Assembly (NCBI GenBank): GCA_029934095.1
Contig: JAOZMV010000062.1
Location: 1-7,609, forward strand
Direction: 5' to 3'
DNA: 7,609 bases
DNA from: Desulfuromusa sp.
GTDB lineage: Bacteria > Desulfobacterota > Desulfuromonadia > Desulfuromonadales > Geopsychrobacteraceae
Shown here: piece after piece, positions 1 through 6,440 of the stretch
Layout: the number at the start of each line of letters is the position of its first letter
Numbering within the stretch: position 1 is the stretch's first letter
Notes under the pieces: model-generated
Seen by the model: only the letters and a program-made list of their open reading frames with translations
What the model was told of the DNA's origin: nothing
Database searches by the model: none
Position numbers and translations under genes: made by a program

Positions 1-1
1 T

Positions 2-1045
2 ATTCCGGCTGCAGGAGATCCGGTTTATCTGGTGATAAAGGATTATGGGCGAGCCGTTTTGGAGTCGGGATTACGCCACGTTTTAAGTATCAGCAGTATA
101 AGAGAATTTCCACTACAGTTGCAAAAAATGGGATTAATGTTACCGCAGCGAATTGGGATGGAATTCGATGTACTACCGGTGCAGCAATTTCAGCGCTACC
201 AGAAACTTTTTCCTGTTGCTGAAATGGTGGATATCTCACTACTTATACGTAAGGTTCGTGCTATCAAGAGTGAATATGAACTCAAGATTATGAGCGATTG
301 TGCTTTAATTGCCGATAAAACCTATCAACATGCCATGAATGTTGTTGCTGAGGGGAAAACTGATCTTGAAGTTGCAGCTGAATTGGAGTTCTTTGCCAGA
401 AAAGAAGGGCATCAAGGTATTATTCGTTTCCGAAGTTTTAATTCGGAGCTTTATTTTGGCCATATTTTTTCCGGTGCCGATGGAGCTGTCCCTGCTTTTC
501 TGGATGCCCCCCTTGGAGGGTCAGGGCTGAACCCCTCGGTAGGGCAGGGTGCTGGTTATAAATGTATCAAAGCGGGTGAGCCGATCATTATTGATTTTAT
601 TGTTGCTTATGATGGCTATCTGGTTGATCAAACAAGAACTATGTCGGTCGGACAATTACCAGATGATTTGCAACAGGCTTATGCTGATATGCTGAAAATT
701 CAAGAGATGCTCTATGCTATTGCACGCCCTGGGGTGATCTGGGGTGATATTTATCGGCAATGTTGTGGTCTGGCAGCAGAGCTTGGCTATAGGGATAATT
801 TTATGGGTGTAACCGGAGCCCAGGTTTCATTTATTGGCCATGGGATCGGTATTGAAGTTGACGAATATCCCTTTATTGCTAAAGGTTTTGATAAGCAGTT
901 TCTGGAAAAGAATATGACTTTCGCCTTTGAGCCAAAAGTCGTTTATCCTGGCATTGGTGCTGTTGGAGTAGAAAATACCTGGCGAGTCACCGATGATGGT
1001 TTAGAAAAAATAACCTTTGCGAGTGAAGCTCTACATCAGCTCTAG
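2..1045 (+). CDS. M24 family metallopeptidase (Xaa-Pro aminopeptidase/dipeptidase-like), 5' end missing
   Basis: The reading frame is open back to base 2, so the gene starts left of the window. The GTG at 32 is an internal Val codon, not a start. The product is a creatinase-fold cytosolic peptidase, a family that usually removes N-terminal residues next to proline. Counting from the GTG at 32, the visible part has the end of the creatinase N-domain (to about residue 75) and a full M24 catalytic domain. All five metal ligands of the family are visible: D188, D199 (in VDQTRT), H270 (in GHGIG), E300 (in FEPK) and E314 (in VENTW), so the enzyme should bind two metal ions and be active. Family members are usually about 350-400 residues; 347 codons are visible, so only a few dozen are missing. 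It converges on the receiver gene with a 23 bp gap. The exact substrate class is not decidable. Confidence 0.9.
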   Translation: MPAAGDPVYLVIKDYGRAVLESGLRHVLSISSIREFPLQLQKMGLMLPQRIGMEFDVLPVQQFQRYQKLFPVAEMVDISLLIRKVRAIKSEYELKIMSDCALIADKTYQHAMNVVAEGKTDLEVAAELEFFARKEGHQGIIRFRSFNSELYFGHIFSGADGAVPAFLDAPLGGSGLNPSVGQGAGYKCIKAGEPIIIDFIVAYDGYLVDQTRTMSVGQLPDDLQQAYADMLKIQEMLYAIARPGVIWGDIYRQCCGLAAELGYRDNFMGVTGAQVSFIGHGIGIEVDEYPFIAKGFDKQFLEKNMTFAFEPKVVYPGIGAVGVENTWRVTDDGLEKITFASEALHQL

Positions 1046-1068
1046 TCGCTCTCTAACTCCCGGTTTTT

Positions 1069-1893
1069 TTAGAGATTCTCATAATATTTTAAAGCTCTTC
1101 TGGCTCTGGCCAATAAACGTGTTGGGTCGATCGGCTTAGCAATAAAATCAAAGAAACCCATTTCAAGTAAACGGTATTCTTCCTCTGCACTGGTTATTGC
1201 CGAGAGGGCAATCACCGGGGTCTTGTCAATTTCACCGCTGGTCTGCAGTACACTGAACAACTCCACTCCATCCATGCGTGGCATAACAATATTCGTAATG
1301 ATAAGTTGAGGATGTAGCTGGGAAGCAATTTTTAACCCATCAGCACCATTTCTGGCGACGAAAACCGTATAACCCTCTTTTTTTAGAGCTTCTTCGACTA
1401 TATTATCCTGATTGTCAATGAGTAAGATAATCTGGCTACTCACTTTCTTCTCGACAGGAATATCGGCTGAGTAGTGTTTTTTGATCGCTGCCTTGATTTC
1501 ATCAGGGGTTGCAACACAGGGTGAAATCTGCATGGCCAATTTGAAAGAAAGGTCACTTTGTAGTGCCATATCAAGGGGATTCGACATCGCCAGGTAGAGA
1601 GTGTTGTTGTCAATTTTTAGTGGGAAAATCAGGTGTTCTAAAGCTGTTTTCGAATCAATTTTATCGAGAACAGTTTGCGGAAAGCGATGTTGGGAAATTT
1701 TTTTGACACGGGGAAATCCGAATTGTTTAGAGAGTGCCGTGGCTATATCCTTTTCAAGGACGACATCCATACCTTCAAGGATTTTTCCAATCTGTTGGTT
1801 AGATCCTTTCTGTCTGAGCAGTGCCTGGTCTAAATCACCCTGAGAGATAATTTCATTCTCAACCAGGATTTCACCCATTTTCTTTCTAGCCAT
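1069..1893 (-). CDS. MshEN/GspE N-domain fused to a degenerate (Asp-to-Asn) receiver domain
   Basis: This 274-residue cytosolic protein has two parts. Residues about 6-141 match the N-terminal domain of PilB/GspE-type ATPases (MshEN/T2SSE_N), with two tandem segments starting KMGEIL and QIGKIL, each ending in a Gln after an ALxxQ/ALxKQ stretch. Residues about 155-270 form a CheY-like receiver without an output domain after it. In the receiver the first acidic residue is kept (D160) but its partner is N161, and the phosphoacceptor position in the LIIT-x-IVMPRMDG block is N201 (codon 1291-1293) instead of Asp. The switch Ser (S231) and Lys (K253) remain. Some MshEN domains bind cyclic di-GMP, but here the usual Arg and second Gly of each motif are changed, so ligand binding is uncertain. 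The ATG at 1893 is chosen for its GGGGA at 1901-1905; a TTG at 1992 would extend the frame but overlaps the likely promoter. Role unknown, perhaps type IV pilus or motility control. Confidence 0.85.
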   Translation of the reverse strand: MARKKMGEILVENEIISQGDLDQALLRQKGSNQQIGKILEGMDVVLEKDIATALSKQFGFPRVKKISQHRFPQTVLDKIDSKTALEHLIFPLKIDNNTLYLAMSNPLDMALQSDLSFKLAMQISPCVATPDEIKAAIKKHYSADIPVEKKVSSQIILLIDNQDNIVEEALKKEGYTVFVARNGADGLKIASQLHPQLIITNIVMPRMDGVELFSVLQTSGEIDKTPVIALSAITSAEEEYRLLEMGFFDFIAKPIDPTRLLARARRALKYYENL

Positions 1894-1963
1894 CAGTATT
1901 TCCCCGCGGTAAGGATATTGTCGGAATGACAGACTATATTCCACTTTCCTTTTATTTGTTGGG

Positions 1964-1992
1964 ATAGTCACATTATATTTATTTTTTGTCAA
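1964..1992 (-). promoter_or_regulatory. Possible promoter of the MshEN-receiver gene
   Basis: On the minus strand a perfect -35 hexamer TTGACA (1992-1987) is followed after 17 bp by GACTAT (1969-1964), a weak -10. A perfect TATAAT at 1977-1972 lies only 9 bp from the TTGACA and would need another -35. The stretch is AT-rich, so chance matches are likely. It would give a leader of roughly 60 nt before the ATG at 1893. Moderate to low certainty about the exact elements. Confidence 0.35.
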
Positions 1993-2123
1993 TGAGTAAT
2001 GTTAAATAATAGACCCGTTTGATTGGATTTCAGGATCTTTGATGTGATGTGAATAAAAGAGCAATAACGATCTGTTGTCTCAAAATACTTGTCGGTATCA
2101 AAGGGTAGAAAAATTCCTGACTA

Positions 2124-2948
2124 CTAATCCAGGAGGTTCTGGATCTGACTTAAAATTTCAACCGTACCACCGGAAAAGGATAAATGTGGAGCCCTGATTT
2201 GTGGCTCGCGGGGATTAATTCTTAAAACATTTGCCTGTTGACGTTGCCCCAGTTGCTCACTGAGGTGGCGGATTGTCGGGATAGAAGATCCGGCACCCAT
2301 CTCAATGATGACCATTTTATTATCGCTATTGAATTGTAAAAACTCGTCAAAATTTTCTTCCTGAATAGCAGAACGTCTGGGCAGCCACGAGTAATCTCCA
2401 AACATCAGTATGTTGGGTCTTGCTACGCGTTGGCATTGTGGGCATCTGGGAACATCTGTAGCCCGCATGGTTGCTTCATCAATGATATATTCTGCTTCAT
2501 TTGGCCAGATAGCGTGGTTGCAGGGAACCGTACATTGCAGATGGTGGATTGAACCATGAACTTCCAGAATCCGATCTTCAGAGAACCCAGCTTTCTGAAA
2601 CTGTCCATCGACATTTGAAGTCGCGATAAAATAATCGAGTTTAAATTCTTCAATCCAATCCAGAAGTATTCTAAATCCAGAGTGGGGGACTGTATTACGG
2701 TAGAGATTGGTGCGGTGGCCATAAAAACCCCAGCCAAAATTTGGATCATCTTCAAAGTGTTCTGGATTAGCGGCTTGAATGAAACTGAGTCCCAGACGTT
2801 GATACATTGGATAGGAGTTCCAGAACCCCTGATTGCCGCGAAAGTCAGGCAATCCTGAATCAACTCCTATCCCCGCTCCGGCAGTCATCACTATGGCACC
2901 GGCATTACGAATAATATCAGCAGCTTCAGCGTAGCGGGGTTCGTGCAT
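2124..2948 (-). CDS. Sirtuin (SIR2 family) NAD-dependent protein lysine deacylase
   Basis: The 274-residue protein is a full-length cytosolic sirtuin, which removes acyl groups from lysines using NAD and yields nicotinamide and O-acyl-ADP-ribose. Visible motifs are the NAD-binding GAGIG (24-28) with SGLPDFRG (31-38), SNVDG (111-115), the catalytic H131 in VHGS, and four zinc-type cysteines at 139, 143, 169 and 172. The segment FYGHR gives Y76 and R79 with a Pro 12 residues after the Tyr, the same spacing as the Tyr-x-x-Arg that binds acidic acyl groups in SIRT5 and bacterial CobB; desuccinylase/demalonylase activity is therefore an inference. The ATG is supported by GGAGG at 2955-2959, six bases upstream. 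It is the last gene of the traB-rhomboid-ybaK cluster, 15 bp after ybaK. It belongs to a bacterial subgroup with GVDSGLPDFRG rather than the usual GIS-x-x-SGIPDFR. Confidence 0.93.
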   Translation of the reverse strand: MHEPRYAEAADIIRNAGAIVMTAGAGIGVDSGLPDFRGNQGFWNSYPMYQRLGLSFIQAANPEHFEDDPNFGWGFYGHRTNLYRNTVPHSGFRILLDWIEEFKLDYFIATSNVDGQFQKAGFSEDRILEVHGSIHHLQCTVPCNHAIWPNEAEYIIDEATMRATDVPRCPQCQRVARPNILMFGDYSWLPRRSAIQEENFDEFLQFNSDNKMVIIEMGAGSSIPTIRHLSEQLGQRQQANVLRINPREPQIRAPHLSFSGGTVEILSQIQNLLD

Positions 2949-2963
2949 AATTTGCCTCCAGGT

Positions 2964-3446
2964 TCAGATGGCGACAGAAACAGATGTCGGGCTGAGGATA
3001 TCTATCATATTTTTTGGAGATAACTCTACCAGCAGCCCACGCCGTCCACCATTGATTATTATTTTTTCCAGGTTGCCGATTGTTTCCTCCATAAAAACTG
3101 GCAGCGTTTGTCGGGTGCCAAAGGGAGAAATACCACCAGTTTGATAACCGGTCAAGCTGTCTGCTCTGTCTGCTGTACAGGGGGCAACTCTCTTAACCTT
3201 TAGCTGTCGAGCTAAATGTTTCAAAGATACCTCACAGTTACCATGCATCAGGACAATAAATGGGCGTTGCTGATCATCCTCCATCACCAGAGTTTTTATG
3301 ACCAGGTGCTCATCGACTTTTAATTCCCTGGCGCTGGCACGTGTGCCACCTTTGTCTTCATATTTATAGAAATGAGGGATGAATTTAACTTTATGTTGTT
3401 TAAGTAACCGGATCGCCGGTGTGGCCGGAACTTTATCTCTCGCCAT
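2964..3446 (-). CDS. ybaK: YbaK/EbsC-type Cys-tRNA(Pro)/Cys-tRNA(Cys) deacylase
   Basis: A 160-residue protein of the YbaK/ProX editing family. Such enzymes act in trans in the cytosol and hydrolyse Cys wrongly attached to tRNA(Pro) by prolyl-tRNA synthetase. The length is the family's normal one. The family's essential Lys is K51 (in VIKTLV), and the substrate-pocket loop GGISPFG is at 104-110; the protein ends with the typical VELSP segment. The ATG at 3446 begins MARDKVPATPAIRLL, which matches the usual family N-terminus. Its Shine-Dalgarno AAAAGGA (3452-3458) overlaps the stop codon of the rhomboid gene, so translation of the two is probably coupled. A TTG at 3500 would give 18 more residues inside the rhomboid gene and is not preferred. 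YbaK-family members vary in amino-acid specificity, so Cys is the best guess rather than a certainty. Confidence 0.93.
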   Translation of the reverse strand: MARDKVPATPAIRLLKQHKVKFIPHFYKYEDKGGTRASARELKVDEHLVIKTLVMEDDQQRPFIVLMHGNCEVSLKHLARQLKVKRVAPCTADRADSLTGYQTGGISPFGTRQTLPVFMEETIGNLEKIIINGGRRGLLVELSPKNMIDILSPTSVSVAI

Positions 3447-3456
3447 GATGATCCTT

Positions 3457-4194
3457 TTAGCCGATGACCCAGGAAATTGGAATAAATGCAATACTGACAA
3501 TTGTAACCAGAGCGCAGGTTATGGCAAGCCCTTTGAACAATTTTTCAGTTTTACGTTGGTCACGGATGGTGACCGGTAAAAACCAGCCAAAAACAACTCC
3601 CGCCAATGCGCCACCCAGATGGGCAGCGTTATCAGCACCAACAATAAAGCCAAAGACGAAAGCCATTAATGCCCACTGCAGCATAAAGTTACGGCGTTGA
3701 ATGCCGAGATTACCACCCACGCGATGATAATAACTGATTGAAAATCCAATTAAACCAAAAATAGCCCCGGATGCACCAATAACAACAGTGTTAGGATGCC
3801 AGAATAATCCAGCTAAGGTGGCAACGATAGTAGCAAAAATATAAACAGTCAATAAGCGCGACCAGCCAATTTCTGACTCTAGCAACGGACCCACCTGGTA
3901 GAGGACGACCATATTGAAGCCTAGATGGATCAACCCTCCGTGGGTAAAGGCATAGGTGATACAACGCCACCACTCGCCATTTTCCAGAACCAATGGCCAA
4001 TACTGACCGCCCCAATGGACCATCAATCGGGTCGGTGGGTGCATAATTGTCTGCATTCCAAAACCCAGGATAGTGCCATGGAGGATCATCAGGGTGAAAA
4101 GGATGAGATTAGTATAAATTAGTATTTGGATCAGGGTATTTCCACGCCATGAGGTTTTTAAAAAAAACTGCGGGCGACGGTAATGGTTGCTCAA
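3457..4194 (-). CDS. Rhomboid family intramembrane serine protease
   Basis: A 245-residue inner-membrane protein that cuts transmembrane helices of substrates within the bilayer. Hydrophobic segments lie at roughly 21-45, 85-104, 113-133, 137-156, 172-187, 190-208 and 222-243, giving a six-plus-one arrangement with an extra C-terminal helix. The catalytic dyad is S142 in GASG and H192 in AAHLGG. The preceding helix has the family's H90 and N94 (HLGFN) and the conserved Trp-Arg (W76, R77) in the L1 loop. All key residues are present, so it should be active. The start is a TTG at 4194, chosen because AGGAG at 4202-4206 sits seven bases upstream and no nearby in-frame ATG exists; the next Met is residue 36. 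It lies 84 bp after traB and 10 bp before ybaK. Substrates are unknown. Confidence 0.92.
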   Translation of the reverse strand: MSNHYRRPQFFLKTSWRGNTLIQILIYTNLILFTLMILHGTILGFGMQTIMHPPTRLMVHWGGQYWPLVLENGEWWRCITYAFTHGGLIHLGFNMVVLYQVGPLLESEIGWSRLLTVYIFATIVATLAGLFWHPNTVVIGASGAIFGLIGFSISYYHRVGGNLGIQRRNFMLQWALMAFVFGFIVGADNAAHLGGALAGVVFGWFLPVTIRDQRKTEKLFKGLAITCALVTIVSIAFIPISWVIG

Positions 4195-4278
4195 AATTAT
4201 ACTCCTGTTACAGAAAACTTAGGTTGCCGATTGAATTTACTTTTTCCTGCAGCCTAAATAATTTCAGACTATGAACCG

Positions 4279-5463
4279 TTAGAAGAGATCCTTTAACCAG
4301 CCTAAAGCAACAAAAGTGCCGATGGATGACCCGATGGATGAAAAGAGAAAAACCAATAAAACTCTGGCCAAGCGGTTTTGCCACCAGCCTTTAAATGACA
4401 TCAGGTCTTCACCGACATGTTCCATATCATGGACAGTCGGCGGAGCAACAAAGGATTGTACCAGCCCGGTAACAAATCCGGCACCAATCGTGGGGTTAAG
4501 AGAGGTTATTGGTGCGGCAATAAAAGCACTGATAATGGTCACTGGATGACCAAGTGCCAGCAGGGCTCCCAATGCAGAAAAGAGTCCGTTTGCAAGTATC
4601 CAGGCGGTGGCGGCATTCGCCAGCTGGTCTCGGTTGCCGAAAAAAAAGCCACCAATAAATAATGCGACGACAATCCCCGGAATCAACCAGGGGACCATTT
4701 TGGAAAATGTTGTTTTAAGGGGGATTGTCGATATCTCAGAAATTGTTTCAGGACTAATTTTATCCCCCTGTAACAGACGGATGATGCCAGGGAGATGCGC
4801 CGCACCGACAACCGCAAGCACTTTTTTTCCGGGGGCGTTACGAATGTGATACGCCATGTAGGTATCACGTTCATCAACCAGAATTTGCTTGACCGAGGGG
4901 AGTACCTTGCCCATTTCATCAAGCATACTTGAAAGGGTATCGCTTTCGCGTAACTTGGCAAGTTCCTCTTCATTTAATTCCTGTTTTTCAAATAAACTAC
5001 CAACCAGTGATGCCATCACTTTGGTTTTATTCCACAGGCCGGTTTTACGCCAGACTCTGAGCAAGGTGGTGCGAATGTTCCGATCGACGAGTTCAACTGC
5101 CATCCCCCGTTCCTCAGCTGTCTGGGCCGCCGCTGCTAATTCGGCTCCAGGTTTCACTCCCGTCTGCAACCCCATCCGTTTCTGGTAGGATGACAGGGCC
5201 AGATTGCTCAACAGAAAAGGGACCTGTTTTTTCTTGATGAGCTCTTTCAGGTTGAGGGATTCCCACCCTTTTTTATTGATTAGTGATTGATAACGCTGAG
5301 TATCCAATTCGACACAAACGGTATCTGGAATGATCTCATCAATCGTTCGGATGACAGTTTCTACCGAATCCTGGGAAATATGGGCGGTACCAACGAGCAC
5401 AATCTCTTTATCCTCAACCTGCAGGGAGGTGTAGTCGCTGTTGGTCATAGATGATTCGGTCAA
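4279..5463 (-). CDS. TraB/PrgY-family membrane protein (putative metalloprotease fold)
   Basis: A 394-residue protein of the TraB/PrgY family, named for pheromone shutdown on enterococcal plasmids but widespread on chromosomes with no settled function; the fold is related to Tiki/EreA-like putative metalloproteases. The soluble part carries GTAH (25-28), the VELD-x-x-R block (51-57), an ERD segment (198-200) and a second GAAH (220-223). The C-terminal third is membrane-embedded with hydrophobic stretches near 255-275, 284-305, 307-337 and 365-388, and has the typical AAPITSLNP and APPTVHDME segments. The TTG at 5463 is chosen because GGAGG at 5469-5473 is five bases upstream; an ATG at 5448 (MTNSDYT) is the alternative but its spacing to that site is 20 bases. 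It heads the minus-strand cluster with rhomboid, ybaK and sirtuin. Bases 5464-5619 upstream hold no gene and only weak promoter-like matches. Confidence 0.9.
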   Translation of the reverse strand: MTESSMTNSDYTSLQVEDKEIVLVGTAHISQDSVETVIRTIDEIIPDTVCVELDTQRYQSLINKKGWESLNLKELIKKKQVPFLLSNLALSSYQKRMGLQTGVKPGAELAAAAQTAEERGMAVELVDRNIRTTLLRVWRKTGLWNKTKVMASLVGSLFEKQELNEEELAKLRESDTLSSMLDEMGKVLPSVKQILVDERDTYMAYHIRNAPGKKVLAVVGAAHLPGIIRLLQGDKISPETISEISTIPLKTTFSKMVPWLIPGIVVALFIGGFFFGNRDQLANAATAWILANGLFSALGALLALGHPVTIISAFIAAPITSLNPTIGAGFVTGLVQSFVAPPTVHDMEHVGEDLMSFKGWWQNRLARVLLVFLFSSIGSSIGTFVALGWLKDLF

Positions 5464-5619
5464 AATTTCCTCCAGTGAATAATACAATAGAAAGGGAGTT
5501 ATCGTAGGAACAAGCCTATTGTTAATATGGCTGTTAGCTGAAGATCTCACCTTCTTAAGTTTAAAGTAAAACAGCACCCTAGCACAGCAAAATGGCCTCT
5601 AGCCACAATTTATCAGCGG

Positions 5620-5661
5620 AAAAACAAAAAGGGCACAAGCAGGTTTAAGCTTGACCCTTTT
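5620..5661 (-). terminator. Intrinsic terminator at the 3' end of the minus-strand RNA
   Basis: The arms AAAAGGGCACAAGC (5627-5640) and GCTTGACCCTTTT (5649-5661) pair around an 8-nt loop with one small internal loop. Read on the minus strand, the hairpin is followed by TTTTTGTTTTT, a good U-tract; on the plus strand the tail is weaker (TTTTATTTGTT). It therefore best terminates minus-strand transcription from the RNA gene just upstream. No protein gene on the minus strand ends here, which itself argues for a noncoding transcript. Confidence 0.7.
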
Positions 5662-5863
5662 ATTTGTTGCGACTCTCCACCACTACCGTGGGTCATTGGA
5701 CTCACATCGAGTGCCAATGAGGTGGGGGCAGCTGTCAATCCATCAGGCGTCCCACTTGTTTTTGTGTGGGCTGGCTCACCGGATCTCTAAGGTGACCCCT
5801 AAGGTTTTGCTATTCCGAGTGGACGTTCTGACCTCACTTGAAGGGCAGAGAGTCATCAAATAT
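5620..5863 (-). ncRNA. Candidate structured noncoding RNA gene, family unassigned (6S-like size)
   Basis: No protein gene is credible here. The minus-strand transcript would have a core of 184 nt (5854 to 5671) closed by an 11 bp long-range helix between 5844-5854 and 5671-5681. Nine pairs are Watson-Crick and two are U-G/G-U wobbles in the minus transcript; on the plus strand the same two positions would be C-A and A-C mismatches, so the minus strand is favoured. Inside are a strong hairpin at 5693-5720 (11 bp with one bulge, 5-nt loop), a CCCAC/GTGGG hairpin at 5751-5770 and a TCACC/GGTGA hairpin at 5776-5795. A promoter precedes it and an intrinsic terminator follows. I do not see tmRNA, RNase P, SRP or known riboswitch core motifs. 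The length and closing stem recall 6S RNA, but I cannot match its conserved sequence. A leader or attenuator for traB is the main alternative. Confidence 0.55.
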
Positions 5864-5869
5864 GTTCAC

Positions 5870-5898
5870 AGTATATTGGATTTAAACTCTCTGGTCAG
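5870..5898 (-). promoter_or_regulatory. Promoter for the minus-strand structured RNA
   Basis: Minus strand: -35 CTGACC (5898-5893, four of six consensus matches), spacer of exactly 17 bp, -10 TATACT (5875-5870, five of six). A start near 5863 would lie about nine bases before the closing helix of the RNA. It is divergent from the dfx promoter, with 26 bp between the two -35 elements. Confidence 0.5.
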
Positions 5899-5924
5899 TA
5901 AAAAAATGAAAATAGTATCAGGCC

Positions 5925-5952
5925 TTGAAATTAAAGATAAAAGTGTTATTAT
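5925..5952 (+). promoter_or_regulatory. Sigma70-like promoter of the desulfoferrodoxin gene
   Basis: The -35 TTGAAA (5925-5930) and -10 TATTAT (5947-5952) are separated by 16 bp, each with five of six consensus matches. Transcription would begin near 5959, giving a leader of about 60 nt before the dfx ATG. No clear Fur, PerR or OxyR operator is recognisable by eye. Confidence 0.6.
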
Positions 5953-6021
5953 GACTCGGTAGGTTATCTATAGGTGTATGAAATTTCCGTTTATAAACAT
6001 AATTTAGAGGAGAAAAAGCCA

Positions 6022-6402
6022 ATGCCAAAACGTCTTGAAGTTTACAAATGCCCAATTTGCGGAAACATTGTAGAAGTTGTTCACAGCGGAGCTGGAGCGT
6101 TGATTTGTTGTGGTAAAAATATGGATCGGATGACTGAAAATACTACGGACGCCGCAACGGAGAAGCATGTCCCTGTCATTGAAATGGGAGAGGCTAGTGT
6201 TACTGTGAAGGTTGGTGATGTTGCTCACCCCATGGAAGATGCCCACTATATTGAGTGGATTGAGATTCTGGTTGAGGATAAAGTCTATCGACAGTACCTG
6301 AAAGCTGGTGAGCCTGCTGTGGCTACTTTTAATGTGAGTGCTGCGACTGTGATCGCCCGCGCATATTGTAACCTGCATGGATTGTGGACAGCAAAAAGCT
6401 GA
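6022..6402 (+). CDS. dfx: Desulfoferrodoxin (two-iron superoxide reductase)
   Basis: A 126-residue cytosolic enzyme that reduces superoxide to hydrogen peroxide without making oxygen, normally fed with electrons by rubredoxin; typical of anaerobes. The N-terminal desulforedoxin domain has the four Fe-binding cysteines C10, C13, C29 and C30. The C-terminal superoxide reductase domain has the Fe(His4Cys) ligands H49, H69, H75, H119 and C116, together with the catalytic-loop E47 and K48 in EKHVPV. Length and residue numbering agree with classic sulfate-reducer desulfoferrodoxins. The ATG at 6022 follows GAGGAG (6007-6012) at 9 bases; an in-frame start at 5974 would add 16 residues ahead of the conserved MPKRLEVYKC start and is rejected. 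It seems to be a single-gene unit with its own promoter and a terminator downstream. Confidence 0.97.
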   Translation: MPKRLEVYKCPICGNIVEVVHSGAGALICCGKNMDRMTENTTDAATEKHVPVIEMGEASVTVKVGDVAHPMEDAHYIEWIEILVEDKVYRQYLKAGEPAVATFNVSAATVIARAYCNLHGLWTAKS

Positions 6403-6440
6403 TTCTTACCGAAAAATATTGCTGCAGGTTTTGAATCAGT

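Noticed and set aside
1050..1075. Possible terminator between the convergent M24 and receiver genes (TCTCTAA / TTAGAGA arms)
   Set aside because: Only a 7 bp AT-rich stem with a 12-nt loop and no proper U-tract after it; too weak to call.
1894..1992. TTG at 1992 as start of the MshEN-receiver gene
   Set aside because: The extra 33 residues are not part of the domain, the TTG is the first part of a TTGACA promoter-like hexamer, and the ATG at 1893 has a good GGGGA ribosome site.
2090..2123. Possible terminator after the sirtuin gene on the minus strand
   Set aside because: Only a 4-5 bp GATAC/GTAT stem is visible with a short T run; not convincing.
2124..5463. Antiphage defence island containing a SIR2 effector
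   Set aside because: The SIR2 protein is a stand-alone full sirtuin with zinc cysteines and a catalytic His, not a defence-type SIR2 fused to a sensor, and its neighbours are housekeeping-type genes.
5593..5605. Small palindrome TGGCCTCTAGCCA upstream of traB
   Set aside because: Only four paired bases on each side; could be an operator half-site pair but is within chance expectation.
5671..5854. tRNA, tmRNA, RNase P or SRP RNA in the intergenic region
   Set aside because: No T-loop motif with CCA-type acceptor stem, no tmRNA tag region, no RNase P conserved GGAAAGTCC-type core and no SRP GGAAGG/AGCAGCC loop were found on either strand.
5651..5962. Plus-strand open frame of 103 codons starting with TTG
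   Set aside because: It begins inside the terminator hairpin, has no ribosome site, low-complexity non-family-like composition, and covers the structured RNA and both promoters. Not a credible gene.
6004..6378. Minus-strand open frame of 124 codons opposite dfx
   Set aside because: Antisense shadow of the strongly conserved desulfoferrodoxin coding sequence, with no recognisable motif.
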